From positions 1,910,052 to 1,974,051 of the forward strand of contig MU006090.1 in the NCBI GenBank assembly GCA_010093705.1: DNA of 64,000 nt, read 5' to 3'. A program made the position numbers and the translations under genes. Shown piece after piece: positions 35,593 through 48,300 of this stretch. Each line of letters opens with the position of its first letter. The first letter of the stretch is position 1. Source of the DNA: Patellaria atrata CBS 101060. Taxonomy: Eukaryota; Ascomycota; Dothideomycetes; Patellariales; Patellariaceae. The notes beneath the pieces were generated by a model that worked only from the letters and a program-made list of their open reading frames with translations, did no database searches and was not told the DNA's origin.

Positions 35593-37158
35593 GACCTTGG
35601 ATGCGATCACGGGATGATGATCTGGTTGGAGTTTATGAGGCTGTGTCTTGATAGATACCACCAGCCACTTTACGGGACGGTGCGATCTGCATCACATCCC
35701 AATTGAGTACTCTGTACATATCACTCGGGACGATAGAGCCTCCTAGAGAATAGGAGTTTATGTCCGTGGTACGGGTCGGAACGAGGGGAAGAGTTTATTT
35801 CAGCGACGGTGTTCTCTTTGACACCCGAATCATATGGAAGACGATTACTGATGAGAGTATTGAGGTATCCAATTACTGTTAGTCAATTCGTACTTTTGGC
35901 CCCCACTGCGCCATGTTTGGACTACCTTGTCATTGCTGCAAATGATATGCATGATACTGGTGATAGTGTGTGTTGGTGACGCACTTCCAGCTCCTGCAAT
36001 CTTTACGAACATGTCAAAAATTGGAGAGGAGAGATGCAGATTCAAGAGTGCGAGTTGATGCGGTGATAGATGTCACAAAGAACAGCTCATACCGACCAGG
36101 CGAGTATCTTGCACCCACGCCGCACGATTCGAAACTTCAGAGCGCTTCTGTCAATTCGTCGAGCGACTAACAATATGCCATTATCCTATGGATTGATGAT
36201 CGCTTTTACTTTCATGGTGCAAAACAAAGAAGAGAAAATAGATGATTGTCCAGATGAAATGTCTGGAAACCGTCTACCAAAGATACACACATTCAAGCAC
36301 TAATACCATATCCTAAAGAGGCTTTAGCATCAGGCTACAACAAGAATAGCACATCAGGCTTGTCAACCAACTCTTTGCCCCACTGGACGGCTACCCACCG
36401 AGAAACTCAACTCTCAACTCCGTTAAGATAGTTCTACTACTGAACAAAAGGTATGGATTTTCGGCTTTTCGGATTAACAATACATGCAGTAAGAGGCTCT
36501 GCTCGAATGAAGCCTCTTATATCCAGCTCTACATGGTTTATCTACTGTGGCAAAGCTCGGATAGTTTGTCAAAATACCTTACAAGCACGGGCACAACCTC
36601 ACAAAGGCGGTAAAGCAAAAGGGCGCGGCTGCAAAGTCCCCCCGATCTAGGCGTCAGCCTTCTTTTCATTACTACCGTTGCATGAGTGGTGGGTTGGCAT
36701 TGGTCGACAGGGCCTCTGGACTTCTTCTGCATAAAAAGCTCCAAGAGATCGGCCCCAAACTCGCAGCCCACATAATAAGTACAAATCCACAGCCTTCAGC
36801 TGCCTGATTCCTACTGCAACATTTTCAATCACCTGTTTTTGACCCCTCTACTGCTTTGGTGAGTGAGGGATTGTGTCACTTTTCTCTCCTCTTGAAGTCA
36901 TACGTCGCCATCTCGTGAGGCGCGGCTGTCTCAGTTCGATAGCGGCTTGGCTTTTTTTCGCTGACTGAGCGTTGACTACTTGACTTGTTCCTCTCTTGAG
37001 TCCATCTCTAAGTCTTACTTCTTTTATTTCCCCACAAGTCCTCTACCATCTGCGTAGAATCTCTGTTATTGTTTGCTCTATTCAAGTTTGCTATTTCTGT
37101 CCTACATTGAATCACCAATACCACGACATATCCATACCCCGCCGTCAGGCCATCCATC
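35593..37158. other. intergenic, no gene seen
   Basis: This is 1.57 kb. Frames are short and featureless. The last 250 bp is strongly pyrimidine-rich (CTTTTTTTTC, TTCCTCTCTTGAG, TTCTTTTATTTCCCC), typical of a fungal core promoter and 5' UTR for the gene starting at 37159. Confidence 0.6.
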
Positions 37159-38859
37159 ATGTCGCCAACCCCAGGAGGTTTCTGGGACTCGGAAGACGAA
37201 TGGCACGAAGCGGGTTGGCACGCCCGCCATGTCCGTCCTCCTCCTAGCGCAAGAGGGTATACCGAACGACAAACCCGACAAGAACGGGAACGCGAAACCC
37301 GCCGCGTCGACTATCTCGTCCCTGAAACCAATTTCCAAAGCGGGTCGCTTCATCGTTCCCGCTCTCACGGCCATGCTCCAGCTCCAAACATTCGGACCGA
37401 CGGTCCAAACATTCGCATCCACTTGACCCAGGAATCCAGACAAGACGCTAAGAACGAGACTCCCGCGCCGCCTCCTGCCGCTCCGGAGCTTCCTGAGAGG
37501 AGAAGGAGTCCATCTAGAGGCCGTCATCGATCACATCGATACATCGATGAGGATGTCCTAGACGATGAGATCGAGGCGGAGGTGCGGCGCCAGATGCGGG
37601 CTGAGTTTCGGTCGCGGTCACGAGGCCGGTCCGACGCGGGACACTGGCGTGAGCCAGAGCAACAACATCCCAGTTACAGCGAATTTCAGCTGCAGCTAGC
37701 CCGAGACAGACTCAAGGAAGCCGACGCAAAGCTGCAGTGGGAGAAGGAAGAGGAGCTCATCAAGAAGCGCATGGAGCTAAAGTATATGGCTCAGAAAGCG
37801 GAGCGAGAGGAGGAAGAGGCGAAGTTCAAGGCCGAGGAGGAGAGGATTAAGAAGAAGTATGAATTGAAAGCGGCGCAGGAGGCGGCGAGGAAGAGGGACG
37901 AGGAAGAAGAGATGGAACAGATGAGACGACGTATTCTACTTGAGAACCAAGCCAAGGTTGCAAAAGCAGAAGCCGAAGCCAAAGAAGCCAAACAGCGCGC
38001 TGTGGATGAGTACGAGCGACGGAAAGCGAAGGAGGCTCAAGAAGCCAAAGAAGCTCGAGAACGCGTGATAGCGGAGTACGAGCGCAAGAAGGAGCGTGAT
38101 GAGCGGGAGGAGCGCGAAGCCCAAGAAGAACTCCTCCGCAAGATCAAACGTCAAGAAGCGGAGAAGAAAGAAAAAGAAGAAGCGGCGTACAAAGAGTTCC
38201 TCCGCAAAGCGAAAGAAAAAGAAGAGGAAGAAAAGGCGAAGAAGAAGAAGCAGGAAGAGGAACTCGAGCAGGAGATGCGCAAACGCCTTGCCCAGTTCGG
38301 GTTTCAGGAGAATCAGATACAAGCCGTCTTGGACCCCGAGGAGGCGAAGAAACTGAGGCAGGGACAGAGCCCCGCGAACGCGTTGCCCTGGCAGCCACAG
38401 CAGCCGACGTATGTCAAGGTGCACAAGGATCATTTGAGTGTCGATACTTTGGCGTATTATGATATTCCGTGGGAATATGATCGCGTATGTTTTACCCCCT
38501 CCCTGTTTTCTTATCCCCTATAGCCCTTTCCCTTTTCAACCCAATAACCCCTCCTCCCCCCCTCCCCCCGCCCAAAAAAAAATACATAAACACACAAATA
38601 AATATACTAACACCCCACACAGACCAACCGCGACTACATCATCATCCTGCGCGAAATGGACAACCGCGAGACCGACATCCTCTTCGAGCATACGCGGCGT
38701 CTGCGCACAAGGGGCACGACCAGACTCCTGATCCAGGAAAAGGAGAACAAGAAACCGGATTATGCGTGGGTGCGCAAGAGGGCGAGTCCGAGTCCCGTAC
38801 GGAGGACGCGCAGGAAGAGTTCGCCTAAGCGGGTGGGGCTTGGGGCGTTGTTGTTGTAG
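37159..38859 (+). CDS. charged coiled-coil protein, 520 aa
   Basis: Two exons; intron 38485-38622 (138 bp, with a C-rich tract and branch CTAAC). The N-terminus is MSPTPGGFWDSEDEWHEAGW, followed by an Arg/Ser-rich disordered segment (RRRSPSRGRHRSHR). Residues about 180-400 form a highly charged Lys/Glu/Ala helix with repeated EA-K-EA and KKEKEEE patterns. The C-terminal domain looks folded: FGFQENQIQAVLDPEE, YVKVHKDHLSVDTLAYYDIP, WEYDRTNRDYIIILREM. It ends in a basic tail. Proteins of this layout are widespread in filamentous ascomycetes and usually unnamed. No enzymatic motif is present; a scaffold or RNA/cytoskeleton-associated role is only a guess. It converges on hem25. Confidence 0.88.
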
Positions 38860-39445
38860 GGGGTTGGGGATGTGGATTTTCGAGGGGTGGAGGGGAAGGG
38901 GGAGATATGGGGGTGATGACGATATGAATTGGATGATCGGTTGTGCATTTGAGGGGTGGGTTGGGTGTCTAAACCCCCCCTCCTCTCTTCCCTTCTATTC
39001 TATTTCTCCGCTTTCCCTTCTTTCGTTCTCTGAGTCTATCGGTGTTGAAGTTCCAGTTATCCACTCCCACCTATCATTTTTTTTTCCCACTTCTTTCATG
39101 TCTGGAGTTAGAGTTGATGATGTATGTATGCGTTTGAGTTTGAAAGGCAGTATCCGATACATTAGGTAGATATATTAGTCTTTAGTCTAATCTGGGATAT
39201 ATACTGTTACTGTGGAGTAGAGTCGATATGTATTTCCTCCGTGCGTGTATACGTCCATCGCTCATGCCTGTACCCGTAAGGTACCTGTATATATACACCA
39301 CCGCACACAAAAACAGCCGAGTAACGAGAGAAGACTCTCGCCGACGGATTCTCAACATCGTATCCCACAATATCTTCCCCTTGCCCCCTTTCACGCAACC
39401 TTCTTTCACGAAAATTCTCCCCACTTTCCACCATTCTCCTAACCC
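38860..39445. other. convergent 3' interval, no gene seen
   Basis: This is 586 bp between the coiled-coil gene and hem25. Pyrimidine-rich stretches (about 38980-39090) and a CCACCCAACC-rich end. No coding signal. Confidence 0.6.
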
Positions 39446-40627
39446 TCACACCCCACCCAACCTCCCCTCCGCCCGCCGGATCAACTCCTCATAAAGCATC
39501 CAAGCAAGCGCACTACTGACCGCCTTGCGCGCCATCCTGAGCCCAAGTCCGTCGAACACGCTGCGCAAGCCCTCCTCGCGCAGCATCATGCGCGCCGCTT
39601 GCACCGTGTTCCCGTACCGTTGGGGCATGAGCTGCAGCCGGGTCTTGATGGCGTCGAAGGGGTTCGTGAGAAGCGTTGCCAGTCCCGCGGCCGCGACGCC
39701 GGATGTGAAGTTTATGCCTGCGGCGGCTTTGGGGGAGAGTTCCGGATTCCCGTTTGCGTTCACGTTTTGTACTCCCCCCGGTGGGGATGGCGCGTCCAGG
39801 GGAACTGGTACATGATGGGTTGTGTGGGTTGTGCCCCTCGAGAAGACGGCGGAGAGTTCGCGCTTGGAGAGCTCGTAGAAGAGCACGTAGAGACCGGCGA
39901 AGGGCGCGTCGCGGACGGCGGTGGCGCCGAAGCCGGCGAAGAAGCCGCGGGGGCCTTCGGCGCGGAGGATGGTCATGAAGGCCGAGGGGAGGGAGGGGTA
40001 GGTGTAGAGGGAGGACTCGAAGCGGACTTTGAGGACTGTGATGGGCATTGTGACGAGGCCGGCGAAGGCGCGGGCCAGGCCGCCGGTTGTGAGGTTTGCT
40101 AGGGCGCTGAGTTTGGGCAGGGAGGAACTGGTGGCGGTGGGGTTAGGAGGGTGTGTGGGGTTGGAGGGCGTAGGCGAGGTTGGCCGGAGGAGGGCGGCGT
40201 GATGACGGAGCGCGTTGAGGGTGCTGAAGTAGAGGGCCGAGCCGAAGCCGGTGCGGAGGGCTGAGGGGAGGGTGCCGCGCCATAGGGCTTTTATGGGGTG
40301 TGGGGAGGAGAGGAGGGAGTGGATCGTTCCGCGGAGGGTTAGGTGCGTGGTTACGGTGCCGTGTTGTTGTAGGCGGGTTTTGAGGAGATCGGCGGGTTGG
40401 AGGAGGACTGCGGAGGTTAGACCTGAGGAGAGGCCGGCGAGGAAGTGGGATGCTGGCGTGGATTAGTTTGATGGTTGAAGAGAGGCTGTTTGGGGTTTGA
40501 TGGTTGAAGGGAGGGTTTGGTGGAGAGGTAGATTGTTAGGGAATGAGATGGGAAGGGTACGTAAGGTATGTATGGGAGAGGATGGCTTACTGGAAGACGA
40601 CTTGCGCTTTTGGCCGCCATTTGACAT
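39446..40627 (-). CDS. hem25: mitochondrial glycine carrier Hem25 (SLC25A38-like), 347 aa
   Basis: Inner-membrane carrier that brings glycine into mitochondria for 5-aminolevulinate and haem synthesis. Two exons; intron 40453-40590 (138 bp). Three carrier repeats are visible with signatures [11 protein letters not shown] (about residue 30), [12 protein letters not shown] (about 148) and [11 protein letters not shown] (about 275). The non-standard PITVLK in the second repeat is characteristic of the Hem25/SLC25A38 family. [20 protein letters not shown] and [13 protein letters not shown]-like segments also fit. The linker between repeats 1 and 2 has a Pro/Thr-rich insertion. Codon use is extremely GC-rich at third positions compared with neighbours, which creates long open antisense frames. 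Confidence 0.93.
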
Positions 40628-42337
40628 TGCAATTCTTGCATGTGAAGGGGAAAAGAACGAAACGATATTATCTCTGTGATCCAAACATCTTGAGAGCAGC
40701 AGGTAAGATGGTTATAAAAGTTGTTGCTCATGGAGCTTCAGTTTTCGAAAGAGATGGCGGCTCGAATTGGTGAGGTCATTTTGGTGAGGTGTGCACGGAC
40801 TCTTTGTCGATGGATTTCACGTCTCATTAGGTTGGAATACAGAGACAACCGGTGAGTGTTAAGAGTCATTGGGTTCTATGCTTACGGTCTGCTAATATCT
40901 ATTCCGCTAGTTCCGAGTATGAGGCTTGGATATGGAGATCAATACAGTGTAGTGGATGGGAGACATCGGGGCGTACTGTACGGTACTGTAAGGTCCCTCA
41001 CCGAGTCACTACTCAGAATCTCACCAGCTAACACACGCTGAATATATGAATTGGTGAAATTGAGGGTCACGCAAGGTGGCTGGATATCAGATGGCTGGAT
41101 ATCAGATGGTTGGGGACCAGGATAAGTGAGATGGTTGAGCAGGCAATACTATAAGATAGCACAGGCACCCACTCCAGATAGTTGACAATCAATGAACACT
41201 CTTACCCTTCTATCTACTACCTTAGCTCATACCTGTGTGGATTTTATCATGAATAGCACGGCATGTTATTAGGCTGTACGCGCTCCAGTTTGTACAGTAC
41301 AGTACAGGCCAGGCGTGCAGAGATGGAGCCATCCAGTAAGGGCCATCCAGTAAAGGCCATCCAGTAAAGGCCATTCAGTAAGGGTCATTCAGTGAGGGCC
41401 ATTCAGTGAGGGCCATTCAGTGAGGGCCATTCAGTAAGGGCCATTCAATGAGGACCATTCAATGAGCATTCAGGGGATTAACGACCCGTACTTGCGCTGT
41501 ACAGTACACAAGATCATTATGGTACATGTACATGCGAATAGTAGATTCTTTTGAAGTGATAAAAAAATTCCTTGACAAAGGATAATCGGAGTCGGGTTTT
41601 GCAGAGGTTGTCCTTTATACTGTACGCCTTGTCCGTACTGTACCGTACAGTAGACACCTCCGGTCCTCCGCAACTTAACCACGCATCCGTACATACGTAT
41701 GTATATGTCCATATCTTACCCATCAAGGAAACCTGTTTCTACCCGTACAGAAGACGCGCGCCTACATAAACCACTGTAGTTACAGTATATCTTCGTATAA
41801 TGTTCTGGAGACGAGATGAGATGAAGAAAATCAAGAAAATGAGAAACGGTCGGTTCATCTCAAGTTCCGCCAAGACGAGCTGCCACGTCCACGTTTTTCG
41901 GCAATTTGACCAATCAGTGACATCGCCTAACCTTGAATTCCCCTTTTGGCCTTCCCATCTTAAATCTTGACAGCCAACAACTCATCCCCGTCAAAGGTCA
42001 AGTCAACCTTCAATTCTATCAAACCCTCTTACCCTCCCGCAATGCTGCTCCAACCCGGCAACGCGTCAAGAAACATCTTGCATACCCAAATTTACCCCTC
42101 AGTCTCTCCTTTCGCAGAACTACACTCTCTTTTGTAATACAACTTAATCATCAGCGCGTCAGCTCTCAACACTCATTACACATCCCCGGACTGAACGCGT
42201 CTGCTTGGCTGGACAAGCTCGAATAGCTACAACACCACTATCCTGACCGTATTCGTATGGCCATCGCAGGTTCCATCTCTCTCCGATAACTATCGTGGGA
42301 GGTTTGGACTGCTTCTGTTGAGTAATTGGTCCTTTGG
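40628..42337. other. divergent promoter region with minisatellite
   Basis: This is 1.7 kb between hem25 and the giant coiled-coil gene. It contains several GTACxGTAC palindromes (40973-40986, 41292-41300, 41635-41648), a duplicated GGATATCAGATGGCT block near 41090, and the 14-bp tandem array annotated separately. No gene recognised. Confidence 0.65.
41327..41466. repeat. 14-bp minisatellite, ten copies
   Basis: The unit GGCCATTCAGTGAG (variants with CCAGTAAA, CAGTAAG, CAATGAG) is repeated ten times without spacing changes. Variants are ordered: CCAGTAAA types lie left and CAATGAG types right, the usual signature of local duplication. Confidence 0.93.
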
Positions 42338-45300
42338 ATGCAAGCTCGACGAGCCTTTACCCCCTCTCCGACCCTACCGTCATCACCGCCTCCTTTCCCT
42401 ACGAGCCAGGATCGTTCAAACGTAGGTCCTACAGAGGACCGGCTCGATTCTTCCCCCGCGCGGACTCTTTGGACGGCTCCCTCGCCTACCCAGACTCTTG
42501 GATACTCAAGCCCAGAGCTCCCTGGCTTACCCTCACTCCCCAATCTAGGGGTTGTGTCTAATAGTCCGTCTTCTTCGGTTCAGCATCCGACTGATACCTC
42601 ATACTACACTGCCAGTTGGGGTTCGCCATACAGGAGACCACCACCGGGTGTTGCGCGATCGGCGGAATACGGATCCTGGGGTTTGAATAGTGACGAAGTA
42701 GAGGGTGAATCCTCAGAGATACAATTCGGGTTAGATCATCTGCTTCCATCTTTAGTCGAGAGGGATCCAGAGTTTGGACTGGAACATCTCTTGCCCTCGC
42801 TTCTCCCTGCCGAGATTCAAGCAGAGCTGGTAACACCTACGCGACCGTCCCATCCCACAGCTCCTGAACAAGTACAAGCTACTCCTCGCCCTATCGATAG
42901 ATCATCACTCCGAGACCTTGATCAGAGCTTCTTTACTGATTCCGGAAAGGACTGGATCAGAGAATATATTACCAGTCAGTTGGACACAGAGGAGGGAAAA
43001 CGGTGGAGCGACGAGTCTGGAGACAGTAAAACTCAAGGTGGGAGCACGAGAAGACGTACACCGCAGGGCAAGGAGTTCTTACTGGCTGAAAATTCGAGCA
43101 ATACCACATCGCCTTTGGCGCAGCGACAGAAGCCAAAGACACATAAGTCTCGTCAAAGTAATTTGACCCTGAGACAAGAAGATTTCTTTGAGCTCCTCAA
43201 CCAGAAAGGAAAGCAAGAGTTCGAAAAGATGATGTCCTCAAGGTACGCAGATCCTGCGGTAGCACAACAAGCACCCACGCGAAAACCAGCTTCTTCTGTT
43301 GCGGTTGAAAAACCACTCCCTCCATCCCCCGATGCTGCTGCTCAACCTTCATTGCCTCGCCCGAATGGGCGGATTCAACTCTCCAGACACGATCCAAACT
43401 TCGGCAAAAGTCAGCCGACTATGCCTCTTGAAAATCACAACTCAGTCGATGCTGTACCCCAAGTCGCGGAGCCGGTTCCCCAGCAGGTTGAGACTAAGCC
43501 TCCGCCCCAGAGTAGCACTCCAGTCCCCCGACTCAAGAAACGTGTTCTTTGGCGAGGTAGGAATTGCATGATATTGATTCCTCGGGATCCCACTAGGGGC
43601 ACTGAAGGAGGTCCTCCCAAACCTCTTGAACCGTCAGAAGTAGCTGCTCGCTTGCGAAGATATGAGTCAGCAGGTTACGATGTCCGAGGTTATGATCACC
43701 GTCAAGGTGAAGATGACTTTGTGGAGGAGAAGGGGACTGCTCAGAATCGAGAAATATACCCAACCCCAGAGGAAGACTATGAAGTTCGAAAGAGCAAAAA
43801 CTTCGTCGTCCATGTCCCAAACAGAGCAGATTGGGAGGAATATATGAACTTCCTCACCGAGCAGAAGCTACGAGCATTGGGTGTTTCGTTGGGCGACGAC
43901 GAACCACAAGAATCACCTGTTCTATCCCGTCGATCATCCTCTCAATACCCACCTTTACCATTCTCTCCTCCTATACCAACATCATCTTCAGACAGTCAAC
44001 GACCAGTATTCCCTGGCGTTATTAGGACCGGGTCATTCCCTGTTGGTCCTTCCCCTGGCCATTCGTCAACCCGCTCAATCGCGTCACCTATATCGATATT
44101 TGGTAACCCTAGAGGGGCTATGCAGCATATGCACCGACACTCGACATTCACTTCTCCGGCAAGTTTCATGCATAAACAATCGAGTTCACCTGGAATTTCG
44201 ACATGGTCTCCACAGCAGTATCTTAATCAACAGGGTTTTGCGCGAGGGGGTTCACCTGCTCTTCCTCCGCTTCCTAACAGTAGGCCGGACCTGTCAGACA
44301 TTGTATCTCCCAATTCTCCATTTGGATCGAAGGCACAGCAACAATTTCCTTTTCCTCAGCAGAACGATGTTCTGTTAGCCCAACTTCAGCAGCAGCAACA
44401 ACTTTTGCAGGCGCAACTCATGCAGCAGCAGCAGCAGCAGCAGCAGCAACATGGTTATTCTAATACACGACCATCGTCAACGCTGCAGGAAGTTCCAGAA
44501 GCTGAATATGAGGATGAACCACCTGTTCAAAATAATACCGTTGCACGTGAAGATCCGGTAATTGCGGTTCCTCAGCCACGCGGTCACCAACACAACATCA
44601 GTGCAGGTCTTGAACGCGACATTCACAGTGCTGAATATCATCTAGAAAAGGCGATTGATAAGCAACTGGATGAAGGTGGTGACTTTAACACTGAGTCTAG
44701 ATTTGGAGAGCCCGGGCTTGTGAAGAATGCCCAACCGAAAGCAAATGGAGAAATATGGCATGATAGGACCATGCCTGTGCAACATATCTTACATCAACCA
44801 CAACCTCACAATAGGGCTCATTCTTTGACTAAGAGACCACAGTCCGGCACGCTTGATTTTGGGATCGATGAAGGCCAATCCATTGCCGAAGATGATACAG
44901 TCAATGCTAAGAGTCCCTCCGAAGTCGAGACCAACCCTAGCGTAAATGGTGATGCTGATGGTAGCACTCTTCACTCAAAGAAGCCGTCAGAGATTATCAA
45001 CTCTTGGAGTGATGGACAGCTACCACGGGAGAATGCTGAGCCACAGTTAGCAAATCACCACCCTCGCCCAAGCCATGTATCCAAACCATCAATGTCGAAG
45101 CTCAATGTTGAAGCGAAGGAGTTCAAGTTCAACCCAGCGGCATCCTTCAGTCCTAATAGCTTTACATTCTCCGCATCGTCTTTCGAACAGTCGAAGGCTT
45201 CTGCGCCATCATCTCATGTGGCAAGTAACCAACACTCCACTAAATCATCCGTGGAGGGTATGTCTAGGACTTTGAATGTCGAAGCACCAAGTTTCAAGCC

Positions 45301-48300
45301 GAGTGGTTTCACAAACTTCAGCATGCCCACCGGCGAATTTTGTTTCTTGTCCAAGGGGCTATCTTTCAAGCCAACTGCGCCCGAGTTCAAGCCAGGCTCT
45401 TCCGTCTCCAAAACAGTGACAGATCCTGTTCCCGAGGAAGCGGAAGATCCTAACCGTATCTTTAAACTGAAGTTTGGAGAAATTGTTAGGCCTGCTAAGC
45501 AATCGAAAGCTGTCCCGATTGTACGACCCGATCGAAACGCTCATATGAATGATGAATCAATCCAAGAGGACGAATTTGGCCGGCTAGGTCAAGCTGACGG
45601 ATATCAAAAACGCGTAAGGAGAGGACCTGGTGGGGATGGAAATGATGTTCCTCAGTTTGCTATTCCCACTCATCCTCTAAGTGAGACGACCGACTTCCAG
45701 ACCATCAGGAAGGACGAATCAAGGGATCAGAAAGTAAAACCTTTAGACAAGGAAAATGTTGCGCCAGATGACGGATCCGATGTTGCTCAACACTCCAGCG
45801 CAACGCCGTTCGCGCTTCAAGAGAAAGCGAACATGGGTACGGTGGATATACCTTCTCTCGATCAAAATCTGCCCAGCTTTCCAGCACCTTCTCAAAGAGC
45901 CGCGTCAGCAGAACCTACAGCCCCTATCAAGAAGCATGCAAGCAAGAACTCTTTATCTGCTACTGCGAAACCATTCGAGTTCAGATCGAACAATGGAGCT
46001 TTCGACTTTGGATTGCACGTCACCAAACCTTCATTCGAACAGGCTGATAAGGTTGAGCGGAGCCAACAACTGGCGAGCGAAACTCCAACGCGCTTTCAAA
46101 GCAGAAGTCCTGCCACAACTTTCCGGCACAGTGATGATGGTTCATACAAGACTGCTCCGGAACCGAGAAGACACCTTCCGTATCCTGATAGCGAGGAGGG
46201 TGATTTCGATTCTTTTGTTCCTCCTACATACCAAGAAATTGATGACGTTATGAAACAGTTGGATGCAGAAGGATCCGATTTCGGAATCGTACAAGAGGAG
46301 GAGTCATGGGATCAGTCAAGTCCAAAGAGATTATCCAGAGATTATGATCCGACTGACCTTAGACCCGTACAACACTTCCGTAGTGATGCTCCAAGCCCAA
46401 GCCCTCGTCGTCTCTATACAAACACGCTAGATACTGGTGCTACCTCCACTCCAGTTACTCATGATCCATTCAGTGATGAACGCGCAGGGCAAGCATACGA
46501 ATCTCCCGTACATCGTCTCAACGATGGAGATGATATTCCTATTAGCGAGTGGGGTGATGTTGTATCATCAACCGAGGAAGACAAGTTCCATTCGAGGATT
46601 AACTTCTTCGATAGTCACGTTGATAATCTTATCGGTGCGGTACTATCAAAGCGTCTAGATCCTATAGAGCAGACACTACAAGCTGTTCAGGAATCAATTG
46701 GTCTATTTTCGCAACCTGACTATGCTAGACGTTCTCGGCGTAGTGCTTCTGCTATGGAAAGTGACGCCGATGATGAGGATGATGAACTACCTGCAGAATC
46801 TAATCTCCGGAACAGATCACCACGGAAGGATCGTAAGCTGGAGAAGATGCGAAGCATTATTGTCGAGGCTCTTGCAGCTTATCAGCCCCAGCAAGAAATA
46901 CGCGAATCTCCTTCCATTGATCCCACCGAGTTTTACCAGGCGCTTGCGGATATCAAGACCTCTTTCGCAAGATCAACTGCGACGAATGACTATATCGAGA
47001 ATATCAAAGAAGTCATCCAAAGTGCATTGTCTGATCAGCAACTTGCAGTCATTGAGAGTCGCGAAAATGATATCATCAATGAAAGCACTACACGTATTTC
47101 GGAGCTAGAGAACGCTTTGAAGGAGGCCAACCTACGGTTGGAGTCTGAAGTTGAAAATCACCGTTCTACACAGCAACGACATAATGATACTCAGCGATTA
47201 CTAGATCTAACCGAAGAAGAATTGAGCCTTCTCAAAGAGTCTTCAAGAGACGACAGGAATAAACTTCGAGCTGCTACAGAGGAAATACATTCAGTCAGGT
47301 TGAATAGTGTAACTTTAGAAGCAGCCCAGGATGATTTACGTAAGAAGCTGTCCGCAGTTACTGCTCAAAACGAGGCGCTGGAAGCTACACTAGAGGAATA
47401 TCGGATTTCAAGCGCGCAGTGGCGGAAAGACATTGATGAAGCCGACCAGGAGAAGTCTCGTCTAAAGAGTGTTACGGCTGCATTACAAATACAAATTGAA
47501 GAGGCCATGCAGATTAGAAGTACGATGCGCGACAGACTTGACATTCTGCAAAGAGAGATGATCACCGCTGCTGGACAGGTAGCTCATGAGAAATCTCAAT
47601 GGCAAGATGAGATCCAAGAACACCGCACGAGATATGAGATATTAAGTGCCAGGATCGAAGCCGAAGCCCGCACTCGGGAGAGATTAGAAAAGGAAATGGA
47701 ACGGCTTGAGTTACAGGAGCGGGAAGCTATGAGGTTGAAAGTTACGTTGGAACATACTCAACACGCTTATTCCCGTCTTGAAGAAACCGTTAATACTTTG
47801 CGTCTCGAAAATACAGAGCACCAGAAGACAGCTGAACGCTATGAGCGCGAATTCCGCGAAGCTCGAGATGCTGGCCGTGTAGAAGTAGAACGCACCCGGC
47901 GCCTTATGGAGGCCGACGTTGAAAACGCCAACAACCAAGTTAACATGGTCCGTGCAGACCTCGAAAGAGAGTTGACTAGAGTTCGAGCAGAGCTTGACAG
48001 CGTTCGTATGGAAGCTGATACTACTAAAGAAAAACATGCACTCATGCTCGAGCAAGAAGCTGATGCGCGTAGAGATGCACTACGTGAAGCTAGCAATGCT
48101 CGTAACATCGCTTTCAAAGAACAGCATCACAAGTACGAGCAACATGTAAATGAGCTCAAACAGCAACATAGCAGGGCTATCCATATCGCACACGAGGACA
48201 AGGAACGTGCGGAACTACATCTTAATGAGCGTCTTGCTCTCTCTGATGCTAAGGTTGAACATCTTCGAGATAAAGTACTGCACTTGGAGGAAAAGCTTGA

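Noticed and set aside
39525-40102. Antisense frames up to 167 codons over hem25
   Set aside because: The very GC-rich third positions of hem25 remove stops on the other strand; all carrier signatures are on the minus strand.
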